Counted from the stretch's first letter, positions 24,652 to 34,002 are shown. The stretch is DNA of 64,000 nucleotides from an uncultured Marivita sp. (GCF_947488135.1 NZ_CANKYW010000007.1:124001-188000); one strand, 5' to 3'. The notes: a model not told the origin generated them from the sequence alone. Translations and numbers: made by a program.

Positions 24652-26472
24652 TCAGTAGCCGCTGTCGGTGATCAGCACTTTGTGACCGGGCTCCACCTCG
24701 CGGTAAACCGATGGCTCGGGTTCGTAGTCGAGACCGTGGATCGGCGACGGAATGGGTTTGAAATTCAAATCCTTCTCGGATTTGCGCTTGCGCGGATCGG
24801 CAATCGGCACCGCCTTCATCAAGGCCTGCGTGTACGGGTGCTGCGGGTTCTCGAACACCGCGCGGCGGGGGCCGAGTTCGACGATCCGGCCCAGATACAT
24901 CACGCCAACTTGGTGGCTGACGCGTTCGACCACCGCCATGTCGTGGCTGATGAAGAGAAACGAAATCCCCAGCTCCGCCTGCAATTCCAGCATCAGGTTC
25001 AACACCTGCGCCTGCACCGACACGTCGAGCGCCGACACCGCCTCGTCCGAAACGATGAGCTTGGGGTTCAAGGCGAGCGCCCTCGCAATCGCGATCCGCT
25101 GCCGCTGTCCGCCGGACAATTCGTGGGGATAGCGCTGCATGAAGCTGCGCGGCAGTTCCACGCGATCGAACAGCATCTCCACGCGCTTCTGCATCTCCGC
25201 GCTGGATCCCATGCCGAAATTGCGCATCGGCTCGGACACCTGATCGGACAATTGCATCTGCGGGTTGAGCGACGCGAACGGGTCCTGAAACACCATCTGC
25301 ATGTCGCGCCGCGCCTCGCGCAACTCGGACTGGTTCAGCGCCATGATGTCCTTGCCATCAAGGAAAATGCTGCCTGCCATCGGTTCGACCAACCGCAGGA
25401 TCGACCGCCCGGCAGTGGATTTACCGCAGCCGGACTCGCCGACCAGACTCAGGGTCTGCCCCTTGTTGACCGAGAACGACAGGTCCTCCACCGCGTGCAC
25501 ATTGGCGACCGTCCGGCGGAAGAACCCGCCCTTGACCGGAAAGCGTGTCGTCAGGTTCTTGACCTCGAGCAGCACCTCTTCCGACCCGGTGATCGGCGGC
25601 ACTTCGGACCCGTCCTTGCCCAAAAGGCGCATTGGTCGCGGCAGATCGGTGCCGGTCATCTCACCCAGCTTCGGCACCGCCGCCAGAAGGGCCTGCGTAT
25701 AGGGATGCTGCGGGTTCTCGAAGATCTCCTCGACCGTGCCTTCCTCGACCTTGTTGCCGCGGAACATGACCACGACGCGATCCGCCATCTGCGCGACCAC
25801 CGCCATGTCATGGGTGATGAACATGACCGCCGTGCCCGTCTCGCGCTTGAGCCGGTCCATCAGTGCAAGGATCTCGGCTTGAATCGTCACGTCCAGCGCC
25901 GTCGTCGGCTCGTCCGCGATCAGCAGGCGCGGCTCGCAGGCCAGCGCCATCGCGATCACCACGCGCTGCCGCATCCCGCCGGACAGTTCGTGCGGATACT
26001 GCTTGAGCCGCCGCTCGGGTTCGGGGATGCGCACCTGCCGCATCAATTCCAGCGCCCGCGCCTCGGCCTGCGATTTGGACATATTCTTGTGCAGCCGCAG
26101 CCCTTCGGTCAGCTGCTTGCCCACGGTGAAGACCGGGTTCAGGGCCGTCATCGGTTCCTGGAAGATCATCCCGATCTCGTTGCCGCGGATCGTCCGCATC
26201 AAATCCTGATCGGTATTCGACAGATCAATGGTCCCATCGTCCTTGCGATCGAAGAGCAGCCGCCCTCCGGCGATGTCCCCGCCGCCGTATTCAATGAGCC
26301 GCATCAGCGCGAGCGACGACACCGACTTGCCCGACCCGGATTCGCCCACGACGCAGACGGTTTCGCCGGGATTGATCTCGAAGGACACATCCTCGACACC
26401 CACGACAGTCCCGGATTTCGTCTGAAATTCGACCCGCAGGTTTTCGATTTTTGCGATGCTGCCATCGGGCAT
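24652..26472 (-). CDS. Peptide-type ABC transporter, fused dual ATPase (DppD-DppF-like)
   Basis: A 606-residue ATPase with two complete nucleotide-binding domains in tandem, powering the importer encoded divergently. First domain: Walker A GESGSGKS, signature ELSGGMRQR, Walker B LLIADEPTTALD. Second: GESGCGKS, ELSGGQRQR, LIVSDEAVSALD (Glu of the usual DEP followed by Ala). Each ends with an oligopeptide-transporter tail, with PHPYTQALLAAVP-type phrases. The start MPDGSIAKIENLRVEF at 26472 is chosen over one ten codons upstream. Confidence 0.95.
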   Translation of the reverse strand: MPDGSIAKIENLRVEFQTKSGTVVGVEDVSFEINPGETVCVVGESGSGKSVSSLALMRLIEYGGGDIAGGRLLFDRKDDGTIDLSNTDQDLMRTIRGNEIGMIFQEPMTALNPVFTVGKQLTEGLRLHKNMSKSQAEARALELMRQVRIPEPERRLKQYPHELSGGMRQRVVIAMALACEPRLLIADEPTTALDVTIQAEILALMDRLKRETGTAVMFITHDMAVVAQMADRVVVMFRGNKVEEGTVEEIFENPQHPYTQALLAAVPKLGEMTGTDLPRPMRLLGKDGSEVPPITGSEEVLLEVKNLTTRFPVKGGFFRRTVANVHAVEDLSFSVNKGQTLSLVGESGCGKSTAGRSILRLVEPMAGSIFLDGKDIMALNQSELREARRDMQMVFQDPFASLNPQMQLSDQVSEPMRNFGMGSSAEMQKRVEMLFDRVELPRSFMQRYPHELSGGQRQRIAIARALALNPKLIVSDEAVSALDVSVQAQVLNLMLELQAELGISFLFISHDMAVVERVSHQVGVMYLGRIVELGPRRAVFENPQHPYTQALMKAVPIADPRKRKSEKDLNFKPIPSPIHGLDYEPEPSVYREVEPGHKVLITDSGY

Positions 26473-26502
26473 GGGCGAGATCCTTTTGCTGACCTTGCCC
26501 AA

Positions 26503-26732
26503 ACGCTAACCACAGTTCCGCCAGAGTCAAACGGTGTCTCGACGTCGCAGATGTTATCGCTCCCACGGGACTTGCATTTTGCTCAAAAGCTGTTTCGATG
26601 CGCAATCAGGGGATAGTTCCGAGTGATTTTGACGTTGTGCCCGCTTCGACGGCATGAGGCGCACTTCAAGAACGCTGGACGGTCCGCCAATGACAACGAC
26701 ACGGGGAAACTGTGTCCAACAAGGAGAGACGA
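26503..26732. promoter_or_regulatory. Divergent promoter region of the peptide ABC locus
   Basis: 230 bp between the ATPase operon (minus) and the binding-protein operon (plus) must hold both promoters. The plus-strand ribosome-binding site is clear (AAGGAGAGACGA before the ATG at 26733). I could not identify a definite operator. Confidence 0.5.
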
Positions 26733-28439
26733 ATGAAACTCACATCCCTACTCATGGGTGCCGCAGCAGCCGTGGCGCTCGCGCCCGCCGCGTTCGCGGA
26801 GCGCGGATCCGACGGCGAAGTCAGCATCATCTACTGGCAAGCCCCATCGATCATGAATCCGTTCCTTTCGGGTGGAACCAAAGACATCGAAGCCGCCTCT
26901 TTGGTGATCGAACCTCTTGCTCGTTACAACGAACGCGGCGAGCTCGTGCCTTGGCTCGTGGACGAAATTCCAACGGTCGAAAACGGCGGCGTCAGCGAAG
27001 ACCTGAAGTCGATCACATGGAAGATCACACCGGGACTGGTTTGGTCCGATGGCACGCCTTTCACATCGGCAGATGTCGCGTTCACCCACGAATACTGCAC
27101 GCATCCCGAAGGTGGTTGTGCCCAGATCACCAAGTTCGAAGGGGTGGAGTCGATCGAAACCCCGGATGACCTGACCGTTATCGCGCGTTTCTCGGAACCG
27201 ATGCCCAATCCTTACCAATTTTTCGTCGGCGGTGAGAGCCCGATTCTGCAAAAAGCGCAGTTCGAAAGCTGCCTTGGTGCCGCAGCAACCACCTGCACCG
27301 ACCAAAACTTTTATCCAATCGGGACGGGGCCTTTCGTTGTCGATGATTTCCGTCCCAACGACGTCATCACACTCTCGGCAAACCCGAATTATCGCGATCC
27401 AGCAAAGCCTGCTTTCGCCACGGTGAACTTCAAAGGCGGCGGCGATGCCCGCGCGGCCGGTCAGGCGGTCATGGAAACCGGAGAATTCGATTATGCCTGG
27501 AACCTTCAGCTTGCGCCCGACGTGATCGCGCAGATGGAAGCCGGCGGAAAAGGCGTGCCGATCGCGGGCTTCGGTCCGCTGCTCGAGCGCATCATGATCA
27601 ACCAGACCGACCCGAGCCCTGACCTTCCGGAGGGCGAGCGCTCCACCGCGGCGCATCCGCACCCGTTCCTGCGCGAACCGGCGGTCTACAAAGCCATGTC
27701 CATGGCGATCGACCGCCCGCTGCTGGTGGAAATCGGCTACGGCCAGGCGGGTAAGATCGGCTGCTCCTGGGTGCCGGCACCCGAGGCCTTCGCCTCCACA
27801 TTCGACGGCTGCGACACGCAGGACATCGAAGGCGCCAAGGCGCTGCTCGATGAGGCTGGCATCGTCGACAGCGATGGCGACGGCGTGCGCGAGCACAATG
27901 GCGTGCCGCTCTCGATCCTCTACCAATCCTCCACCAACGCCGTCCGTCAGGATTTCCAGGCGCTGATCAAGGAATGGTGGGAACAGATCGGCATGGAAGT
28001 CGAACTGCGCAACGTCGACTCCTCGGTGTTCTTCGGCGGTGATCCCGGTTCGCCCGACACCTTCCAGAAATTCTACGCGGACGTGGAAATGTACGCGAAC
28101 ACCTTCAACGGGACAGACCCGCAAGCGTATCTGGGCAACGGCCTGTGCGACAAGGCACCGCGTCCGGAAACACAGTGGCAAGGTGAAAACATCAGCCGCT
28201 TCTGCATGGAGGAATATGACGCGCTTCACGCCGAGCTGACACAGACCGCCGATATGGCCGAACGTCAGCGCATCGGTCGCGAACTCAGCGCCATGATGGT
28301 CGACAATGGCGGGATGATCCCGCTGGTGCACCGTGGCCGTCTGTCCGCACATTCCAACACCCTTGGCGGTGTGGTTCTGAACGTGTGGGACAGCGAGCTT
28401 TGGAACGTCGCGGACTGGTATCGCATCGAATCCAACTGA
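26733..28439 (+). CDS. Peptide-type ABC transporter substrate-binding protein
   Basis: A 568-residue family 5 solute-binding protein. A Sec signal peptide (residues 1-22, ending PAAFAERG) exports it to the periplasm. Family landmarks: WQAPSIMNPFLSGGTKDIEAASLVIEPLARYNERGELVPWLVDEIP, ITWKITPGLVWSDGTPFTSADVAFTHEYC, GTGPFVVDDFRPNDVITL and AMSIAIDR-type AMSMAIDRPLLVEIGYG. It contains several cysteines, unusual for this class. Ligand could be a peptide, opine or related amino compound, judged from neighbouring hydrolases and oxidase. Confidence 0.94.
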   Translation: MKLTSLLMGAAAAVALAPAAFAERGSDGEVSIIYWQAPSIMNPFLSGGTKDIEAASLVIEPLARYNERGELVPWLVDEIPTVENGGVSEDLKSITWKITPGLVWSDGTPFTSADVAFTHEYCTHPEGGCAQITKFEGVESIETPDDLTVIARFSEPMPNPYQFFVGGESPILQKAQFESCLGAAATTCTDQNFYPIGTGPFVVDDFRPNDVITLSANPNYRDPAKPAFATVNFKGGGDARAAGQAVMETGEFDYAWNLQLAPDVIAQMEAGGKGVPIAGFGPLLERIMINQTDPSPDLPEGERSTAAHPHPFLREPAVYKAMSMAIDRPLLVEIGYGQAGKIGCSWVPAPEAFASTFDGCDTQDIEGAKALLDEAGIVDSDGDGVREHNGVPLSILYQSSTNAVRQDFQALIKEWWEQIGMEVELRNVDSSVFFGGDPGSPDTFQKFYADVEMYANTFNGTDPQAYLGNGLCDKAPRPETQWQGENISRFCMEEYDALHAELTQTADMAERQRIGRELSAMMVDNGGMIPLVHRGRLSAHSNTLGGVVLNVWDSELWNVADWYRIESN

Positions 28440-28453
28440 TCCGACCTGTCCAC

Positions 28454-28517
28454 GGGGTGCGTGATTTCACGCACCCCACCGCTTTTCGGCGGGGCACGCG
28501 TCTGATACTGCCCCGCC
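28454..28517 (+). repeat. Two consecutive hairpins after the binding-protein gene
   Basis: A 10-bp perfect stem GGGGTGCGTG/CACGCACCCC (28454-28477) is followed by an 8-bp stem GGCGGGGC/GCCCCGCC (28488-28517). Neither has a T-run. Stems here commonly protect the binding-protein part of an operon mRNA and lower permease expression. Confidence 0.5.
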
Positions 28518-28551
28518 AGCCACCAAGACTCATGACCCGAGGCGCCATCCG

Positions 28552-29589
28552 ATGCTGACCTTCGCCGTCCGACGACTCGTTCTTGCCGTTCCGACGCTTC
28601 TGTTCATCAGTTTTGTCATCTTCATGCTGCTCCAACTCGCCCCGGGCGATCCCATGGCGCAGGTTCCCCTGACCGTTCCACCAGAGGTCAAGGAAAAGAT
28701 GCGCCAGGCGCTTGGCGTCGGAGAACCCGCGCTGGTGCAATACTGGAAATGGCTGGTGCAGGTCTTCTGGATCGAGCCCAAGGTCTTCATCGATTACCTC
28801 ACCAATTCGAGCAGCTTGCTCGGCTGGTTGCCCGACACCCAGCTTTACCAGAACGAACTGCGCGTCATCTCCTGGCAGACCCGCAGCCCCGTCATGGACA
28901 TCGTGATCCAGCGCATCCCGCAGACGCTCTGGGTTGTGGGCATGGCCTATGTGGTGGGCATCCTGATCGCCCTGCCCATCGGCATCTACTCGGCGTATCG
29001 CCAATATTCGGTGTTCGACCAAACCGGCACGTTCATCACCATGATCGGCTTTTCGATCCCGCCGTTCTTCACCGGACCGCTGCTGATCGTGATCTTCTCG
29101 GTCCAGTTGGGATGGTTCCCGTCGATCTATGACACGACCCATGTCGTGAACGACTGGGCCAGCTTCAAATACCAATTGTCGCAGATGATCCTGCCGGTCA
29201 TGGTCCTGGCGCTGCAAACCACGGCGCAGATCAGCCGCTACATGCGCGCCTCCATGCTGGACAACCTCAACCAAGATTACGTCCGCACCGCCCGCGCCAA
29301 GGGTCTGGGCGAGGCGGTGGTTGTCACAGTCCACGTGCTGCGCAACTCGATGATCCCGGTCATCACGGTGATCGCGCTGAACGTACCGGCGATTTTCGGC
29401 GGTGCGATCATCACCGAAAACGTGTTCAAGGTGAACGGGATCGGACAGTTGCTGATCACCGCGCTTTTCGCGAATGACCTGCCGATGGTGATGACCCTGA
29501 CCTTCATCTTCGCGGTGCTGATCGTTCTCTTCAACCTGATTGCCGATATCCTCTACGGCCTTCTCGACCCGAGGATCCGCTATGACTGA
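28552..29589 (+). CDS. Peptide-type ABC transporter permease (DppB-like)
   Basis: A 345-residue inner-membrane permease. The first segment (LVLAVPTLLFISFVIFMLLQLAPGDPM) is the standard DppB opening, and the ATPase-docking EAA loop is DYVRTARAKGLGEAVVVTVHVLRNSMIPVIT. A long periplasmic insert (residues ~60-115) includes a tryptophan-rich segment and is typical of this subfamily. The stop overlaps the next gene's start by eight bases. Confidence 0.93.
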   Translation: MLTFAVRRLVLAVPTLLFISFVIFMLLQLAPGDPMAQVPLTVPPEVKEKMRQALGVGEPALVQYWKWLVQVFWIEPKVFIDYLTNSSSLLGWLPDTQLYQNELRVISWQTRSPVMDIVIQRIPQTLWVVGMAYVVGILIALPIGIYSAYRQYSVFDQTGTFITMIGFSIPPFFTGPLLIVIFSVQLGWFPSIYDTTHVVNDWASFKYQLSQMILPVMVLALQTTAQISRYMRASMLDNLNQDYVRTARAKGLGEAVVVTVHVLRNSMIPVITVIALNVPAIFGGAIITENVFKVNGIGQLLITALFANDLPMVMTLTFIFAVLIVLFNLIADILYGLLDPRIRYD

Positions 29590-30562
29590 ACCTGTCCCCG
29601 CAAGCCCCACCCCGATCGAAGCCCTGGCCGACAAGGGCCCGCTGGAGCCGCCGCGCAGCCAGTGGAAAGACGTCTGGGACCAGTTTCGCAAACACAAGGG
29701 CGCCATGTTCGGCGGAGGGTTCCTGGTGTTCATCACGCTGGCGGTCGTGCTTGGTCCGTGGATCTGGCAGGTGGACGCGCAAAAGCTCGATATCCGCAAC
29801 AAGGACATGCGTCCGATCTGGACCGCGCTTTGGGACAGCACCGCCAAGGTCGGATGGAACCGCCCCTTCGGCACCGACCAGCTGGGCCGCGATCAACTGG
29901 CGCAGATCATCCAGGGGGGACGCACCTCGATGGCGGTCGGCTGGGCCGCCATGATCCTGAGCCTCATCATCGGCACGACCGTGGGCGTGCTTGCCGGGTT
30001 CGTCAGAAAAGCCGACGGGCTGTTGATGCGCCTCACGGATCTGTTCCTGTCGCTGCCGATCCTGCCGCTGCTGCTGGTCGCCGTGACCCTGTTCCGTCAA
30101 CCCTTGCGCGAAGCCTTCGGGCCAGAAGGCGGCATGTTCGTCCTGATCGTCGGCATCATCGCGATCACAAGCTGGATGCCTACCGCCCGTATCGTGCGGG
30201 GCGATATCTTGGCCCTCAAGGAACGGGAATTCATCCTCGCGGCGCGCTCCATCGGCACCACACCGTTCCGCATCGTGCAACGCCACCTGCTGCCCAATGT
30301 GCTCTCGCCGATCATGGTCTCCGCGACACTGGGCCTTGCGACCGCGATCATCACCGAATCCGCGCTGAGCTTCCTGGGCGTCGGCTTCCCGTCGGACTTC
30401 CCGACCTGGGGCAAGATGCTGGCGGACGCGGTGCAGCGGATGCAGCAGTTCCCCGAACGCGTCTACCTGCCCGGCATCGCGATCTCGCTCACCGTGCTGA
30501 GTGTGAACTATCTCGGCGATGGCCTGCGCGACGCGCTCGATCCGCGCATCCGGGGGCGCTGA
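29582..30562 (+). CDS. Peptide-type ABC transporter permease (DppC-like)
   Basis: A 326-residue second permease. The cytoplasmic N-terminus (SQWKDVWDQFRKHKGAMFGGGFLVFI) leads into segment 1, and the EAA loop is REFILAARSIGTTPFRIVQRHLLPNVLSPIMV. The family phrase NRPFGTDQLGRDQLAQIIQGGRTSMAVG is present. The ATG at 29582 lies within the end of the DppB-like gene, so the pair is co-translated. Together they form the membrane channel of the importer. Confidence 0.93.
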   Translation: MTEPVPASPTPIEALADKGPLEPPRSQWKDVWDQFRKHKGAMFGGGFLVFITLAVVLGPWIWQVDAQKLDIRNKDMRPIWTALWDSTAKVGWNRPFGTDQLGRDQLAQIIQGGRTSMAVGWAAMILSLIIGTTVGVLAGFVRKADGLLMRLTDLFLSLPILPLLLVAVTLFRQPLREAFGPEGGMFVLIVGIIAITSWMPTARIVRGDILALKEREFILAARSIGTTPFRIVQRHLLPNVLSPIMVSATLGLATAIITESALSFLGVGFPSDFPTWGKMLADAVQRMQQFPERVYLPGIAISLTVLSVNYLGDGLRDALDPRIRGR

Positions 30563-30741
30563 CCACCGGGATTGGCAAATAAGATCATTCGGTTGGGGAC
30601 TTGCCCACCCGACCGAACGCTCTGCGCGTCAGACCTTGGGAAACGAAACACCGTTCCACCGCCCTGCCGGATCCGCGAATACCGTCCCTCAAAGACGGCA
30701 CCCGCCCGCCTTGATCTGGCTTGCCACAGGAACAATCTCCC

Positions 30742-30766
30742 TCCATCTGCGCTTGTGACAGATGGA
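30742..30766 (+). promoter_or_regulatory. Stem-loop overlapping the ribosome-binding site of the YeeE/YedE gene
   Basis: TCCATCTG (30742-30749) pairs perfectly with CAGATGGA (30759-30766); the second arm runs into the GGAAGGAG ribosome-binding site that serves the ATG at 30778. Folding would partly hide that site. Confidence 0.4.
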
Positions 30767-30777
30767 AGGAGCGACCG

Positions 30778-31830
30778 ATGTTCGAATCCCTTGGCTTTGA
30801 GAATTTCACCGCGCCGCAGGTTGCGGTCGGGCTTGCACTGATCCTTGGTGCCGCTTTCGGTCTTCTGGCCGAGCGCACGAAATTCTGCTTCCGTCGCGGC
30901 CTTGTCGGCGACGATCGCAAGCAGGCGATGGGCGTCTGGCTGACCGCGCTGGCCGTTGCCGTTCTGGGCACACAGGCAGGCGTCCTGTCGGGCCTCATCA
31001 CGTTCGACGAGCATCGCTTCATGGCGGGCGACCTGCCGATCCTCGCCATCGTTTTGGGTGGTCTGATGTTCGGTGCTGGCATGGTGCTGACGCGCGGCTG
31101 CGTGTCCCGCCTCACCGTTCTGTCGGCAAGCGGTAACCTGCGGGCGGTCTTCGTGCTGCTGGTCTTCGCGATCACCGCGCATGCAACCCTCAAGGGCGTG
31201 CTGGCTCCCGTGCGGACGGCACTCGGCTCTGTCACCGTTCCTCTGGGCGACACCGTGTCCCTGGCTGGCCTGCCGGGCGGCGCGTTGATCTGGTCCGGAC
31301 TGATCGCGCTTGCGGCGCTGATCGTTGCGCTGCGTTCGGGCAACCGCGCCTCAACGCTGGTCCTGGCGGCGCTGCTGGGCGCGTTGGTGCCTGCAGGCTG
31401 GATCGGCACAGGCTTTGTCCTCTTTGACGATTTCGACCCGGTCGCGCTGCAAAGCCTGTCCTTTACCTCGCCCTATGCGGACACACTGTTCTGGACGGTC
31501 GCCTCCACCTCGATCCCGGCCAATTTCGGCGTCGGCCTGATCGGCGGCGTGCTGATCGGCGCACTTTTGTCCGCCCTGATCTTCGGCAGTTTCCAGTGGC
31601 AATCGTTCCACGCACCGGCGGAAACCGGTCGCTACGCGAGCGGCGCGGTCCTGATGGGCGTCGGCGGCGTGCTGGCGGGTGGCTGCACGGTAGGCGCAGG
31701 CTTGGCGGGGGTTCCGACCCTGTCCTTCGCGGCGCTGCTGGCGATCCTGTCCATCGCGGCCGGGGCGCTCCTGACCAACGCGGCGCTCAAGCCGTCGCGG
31801 CAAACTGCCTACGCACAACCGGCCGAATAA
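30778..31830 (+). CDS. YeeE/YedE family sulfur-compound transporter (full-length)
   Basis: A 350-residue membrane protein of the YeeE/YedE (TsuA-like) family, with about nine to ten hydrophobic segments in two homologous halves. Conserved cysteines mark each half: ERTKFCFRRGLVGD (near residue 36), GMVLTRGCVSRL (~110) and GGVLAGGCTVGAGLAG (~305). The family imports thiosulfate or related sulfur species. It stands alone on the plus strand after the ABC operon and is converged on by a small secreted protein gene. Confidence 0.9.
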   Translation: MFESLGFENFTAPQVAVGLALILGAAFGLLAERTKFCFRRGLVGDDRKQAMGVWLTALAVAVLGTQAGVLSGLITFDEHRFMAGDLPILAIVLGGLMFGAGMVLTRGCVSRLTVLSASGNLRAVFVLLVFAITAHATLKGVLAPVRTALGSVTVPLGDTVSLAGLPGGALIWSGLIALAALIVALRSGNRASTLVLAALLGALVPAGWIGTGFVLFDDFDPVALQSLSFTSPYADTLFWTVASTSIPANFGVGLIGGVLIGALLSALIFGSFQWQSFHAPAETGRYASGAVLMGVGGVLAGGCTVGAGLAGVPTLSFAALLAILSIAAGALLTNAALKPSRQTAYAQPAE

Positions 31831-31833
31831 GGC

Positions 31834-32199
31834 TCAGATGTCGATCTCGCCGTCCTCGCGCGGCGGGAGCCCCTCGAGCGGTGGCGCATCCTGTTTCCGC
31901 TTCAACAGGATGTCGCCATTCGGCAAGACGACCGGTGGCTCGTAGGCCGACCAATCCTCCACCTGCTCCATCAGGTCGCGCAAGGCGGGTCCCATCTCTT
32001 GGGCAAAACTACGAATGGCCGGTTCGATATCCTCGGCCAATCCTTCGAGCTCGCGCAAGGCGGGCTCCATCTCTTCCATCAGCCCCCGAAAGAAAAGCTT
32101 TGCGCCTTCCTCCATGAGGCTGGTGCCCTCACCCTCCTGCGCCATCGCGCCAGAGGTGGCCAAGCCAAGAGCCAGTGCAACTGCGGATATCTGTTTCAT
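31834..32199 (-). CDS. Small secreted Rhodobacterales protein
   Basis: A 121-residue protein with a signal peptide (MKQISAVALALGLATSGAMAQ) and a mature part of amphipathic acidic helices (LMEEMEPALRELEGLAEDIEPAIRSFAQEMGPALRDLMEQVEDW) before a Pro-rich tail (PPVVLPNGDILLKRKQDAPPLEGLPP). Similar proteins in the order are often labelled AAA+ ATPase, but no Walker motif is present, so that label is not justified. Function unknown; probably periplasmic. Confidence 0.75.
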   Translation of the reverse strand: MKQISAVALALGLATSGAMAQEGEGTSLMEEGAKLFFRGLMEEMEPALRELEGLAEDIEPAIRSFAQEMGPALRDLMEQVEDWSAYEPPVVLPNGDILLKRKQDAPPLEGLPPREDGEIDI

Positions 32200-32234
32200 G
32201 GAGCCAATATAGGCGATCCCGCCACGAATTTCAC

Positions 32235-33266
32235 CTACAGGTCGATATCGAGGCTGATCGGGAAATGATCCGACGCGGTCAACAGCGCCTCGCGCAGTTC
32301 AGGCGTCTTCCAACAAGCCGGGTCGTCGAACGGATGCCAGATGCGCCACCGCCGCGCCTTCGGCTTGAGATCGGGCGACACCATCACGTAGTCCAGAAGC
32401 GCCTGCAAGAACCGCTCTTCCTTGGGGATGTAGAAACGCGCCGAGGTGGGCTGCGGCCCGATCCGCCTCTGTAGCGCTCTGGAGGCGTGCGGATCGTAAA
32501 GGACCAGATCGGCTGTCCCCAGAATGATCTCGACCGAACTGCGACCGAACAGGTTTTCGTACTCGTCCAACCCCGGACCGTCGTTGAGATCCCCCATGAC
32601 GATCAACGGATCGCCTGCGTCCAGATGCTCCGCCACCCGGTGCCGCAGCCAGATCGCCTGCGCCAACTGCTTGCGCCGGTTGGCAATGGATAGGCGCATC
32701 ACCTCGTCCCGGTTCGTCGCGCCGTGCGGGGCCTTGGATTTCAGGTGGGCACCGATTAGGCGGATGACCTCACCGGTCGCCCGCACCGTCATCTCGATCT
32801 CCAGAGGTGGTTTCGAGAACACCACCCTGTCCTCGGTCGCGTCGATATCCAGATCGATGCGGAACGTCCCGTCGAACCGGGGCGCCGCCGTGGATTGCGG
32901 CGCGCCCGGCACCGGCGCCCAGCCGATCGGGTCGTGCCGCGCCGAGACCAGATCGGGATCGTAGAGCAACGCGATTTCCTGCTGGGTTTCGTTGCTGAAT
33001 CCCATGACAGCCTTCCGGGCCCGCAATTCGAACGCCTCGGCAAAGGATTCGAGCGCCCGCACCGTGCTGCGCTGACGATTCGTGTCCGGCGCTTCGATCA
33101 CCATGACCACATCCGCATCCAACGCGGTAAAGACGATCCCCAGCGCTTCGGTCTGCATGGCTTTGGTCACATCGTGCCGCGCCGACCATGACCCATCCGC
33201 GATCAGGTTCCCCGCATCGTCGAACAACGCATCGAACCATTCGACATTGTAGGTGGCCAATCTCAT
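32235..33266 (-). CDS. EEP family nuclease/phosphatase
   Basis: A 343-residue endonuclease/exonuclease/phosphatase-fold protein without a signal peptide, hence cytoplasmic. Motifs: MRLATYNVEWFDALF, ADVVMVIEAPDTNRQ, VIRLIGAHLKSKAPHG, IVMGDLNDGPG and the C-terminal catalytic SDHFPISLDI. It differs from the membrane-linked EEP protein at 23685. Substrate may be DNA, RNA or a phosphodiester metabolite. It starts 10 bp after the DjlA-like gene, likely one operon. Confidence 0.85.
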   Translation of the reverse strand: MRLATYNVEWFDALFDDAGNLIADGSWSARHDVTKAMQTEALGIVFTALDADVVMVIEAPDTNRQRSTVRALESFAEAFELRARKAVMGFSNETQQEIALLYDPDLVSARHDPIGWAPVPGAPQSTAAPRFDGTFRIDLDIDATEDRVVFSKPPLEIEMTVRATGEVIRLIGAHLKSKAPHGATNRDEVMRLSIANRRKQLAQAIWLRHRVAEHLDAGDPLIVMGDLNDGPGLDEYENLFGRSSVEIILGTADLVLYDPHASRALQRRIGPQPTSARFYIPKEERFLQALLDYVMVSPDLKPKARRWRIWHPFDDPACWKTPELREALLTASDHFPISLDIDL

Positions 33267-33276
33267 GCAGGACGCA

Positions 33277-33960
33277 TCAGGCGTGTTCGCGGGCCGCGAT
33301 CTGTTCCCACGCGTGATTGATGTCGATCAGGCGGCGTTCGGACAGCTTGACCGCTTCTTCCGGCACCCCGCGCGCAATCATCCGGTCAGGGTGACTGTCG
33401 CGGACCAGTTGCCGCCACGTCGCGCGGATTTCATCCAGTGGCGTATCCGGATCGACACCCAGAACATCGTAAGGATCGGGATCGGCATCCGGGACGAAGC
33501 GCGATTTCAACCGCCGGAAGGACCCCTCTGGCAGTTCGAAAATCTCGGCAACGCGCAGCAGGAACGCATCTTCCCCCGGATGATAGGAGCCATCCGCCAT
33601 CGCGATATGGAACAGGCCTTCCATGAGGTCACAGAGCGTGCCCTGATCTTCCCCGAACATGGCACGGATGCGCTTGGCGTATTCCTCGAATCCGGCCACG
33701 TCCTGCCGGGCCAGGTTGAACACCCGCGCCGCACCGTCCTCGTCCTCGCGCGGAATGTGGAACACTTCGCGAAAGGCCATCACCTCGTCGCGCGTCACAA
33801 GCCCGTCGGCCTTGGCCATCTTGGCCGAGAGCGCGATCACCGCGATGGTGAAGGCCACCGTCTTTTCGGGCGGCGTGCGCAGCTTGTCGAACACCGCAGC
33901 AAGCCCTTCGCCCGAGGCGAGGGCCGACAGGGCATCCGTGATACGCGTCCAGATCGACAT
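33277..33960 (-). CDS. TerB/J-domain co-chaperone (DjlA-like)
   Basis: A 227-residue protein with an N-terminal TerB-like helical domain (residues ~30-145, VAFTIAVIALSAKMAKADGLVTRDEVMAFREVF) and a C-terminal J-domain (~160-225, DPYDVLGVDPDTPLDEIRATWRQLVRDSHPDRMI) carrying the HPD motif that stimulates DnaK. The DjlA-type membrane anchor is not obvious, so it is probably soluble. Start at 33960 gives the usual opening MSIWTRITDALSALASGEGL. Confidence 0.9.
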   Translation of the reverse strand: MSIWTRITDALSALASGEGLAAVFDKLRTPPEKTVAFTIAVIALSAKMAKADGLVTRDEVMAFREVFHIPREDEDGAARVFNLARQDVAGFEEYAKRIRAMFGEDQGTLCDLMEGLFHIAMADGSYHPGEDAFLLRVAEIFELPEGSFRRLKSRFVPDADPDPYDVLGVDPDTPLDEIRATWRQLVRDSHPDRMIARGVPEEAVKLSERRLIDINHAWEQIAAREHA

Positions 33961-34002
33961 GCATGCAGTTTAAGCGAGATGCCCGAAATTGTCAGTGCGG
34001 CA

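Noticed and set aside
31834-32199. AAA+ ATPase, a label often seen for such proteins
   Set aside because: Only 121 residues, with a signal peptide and no Walker A or B motif.
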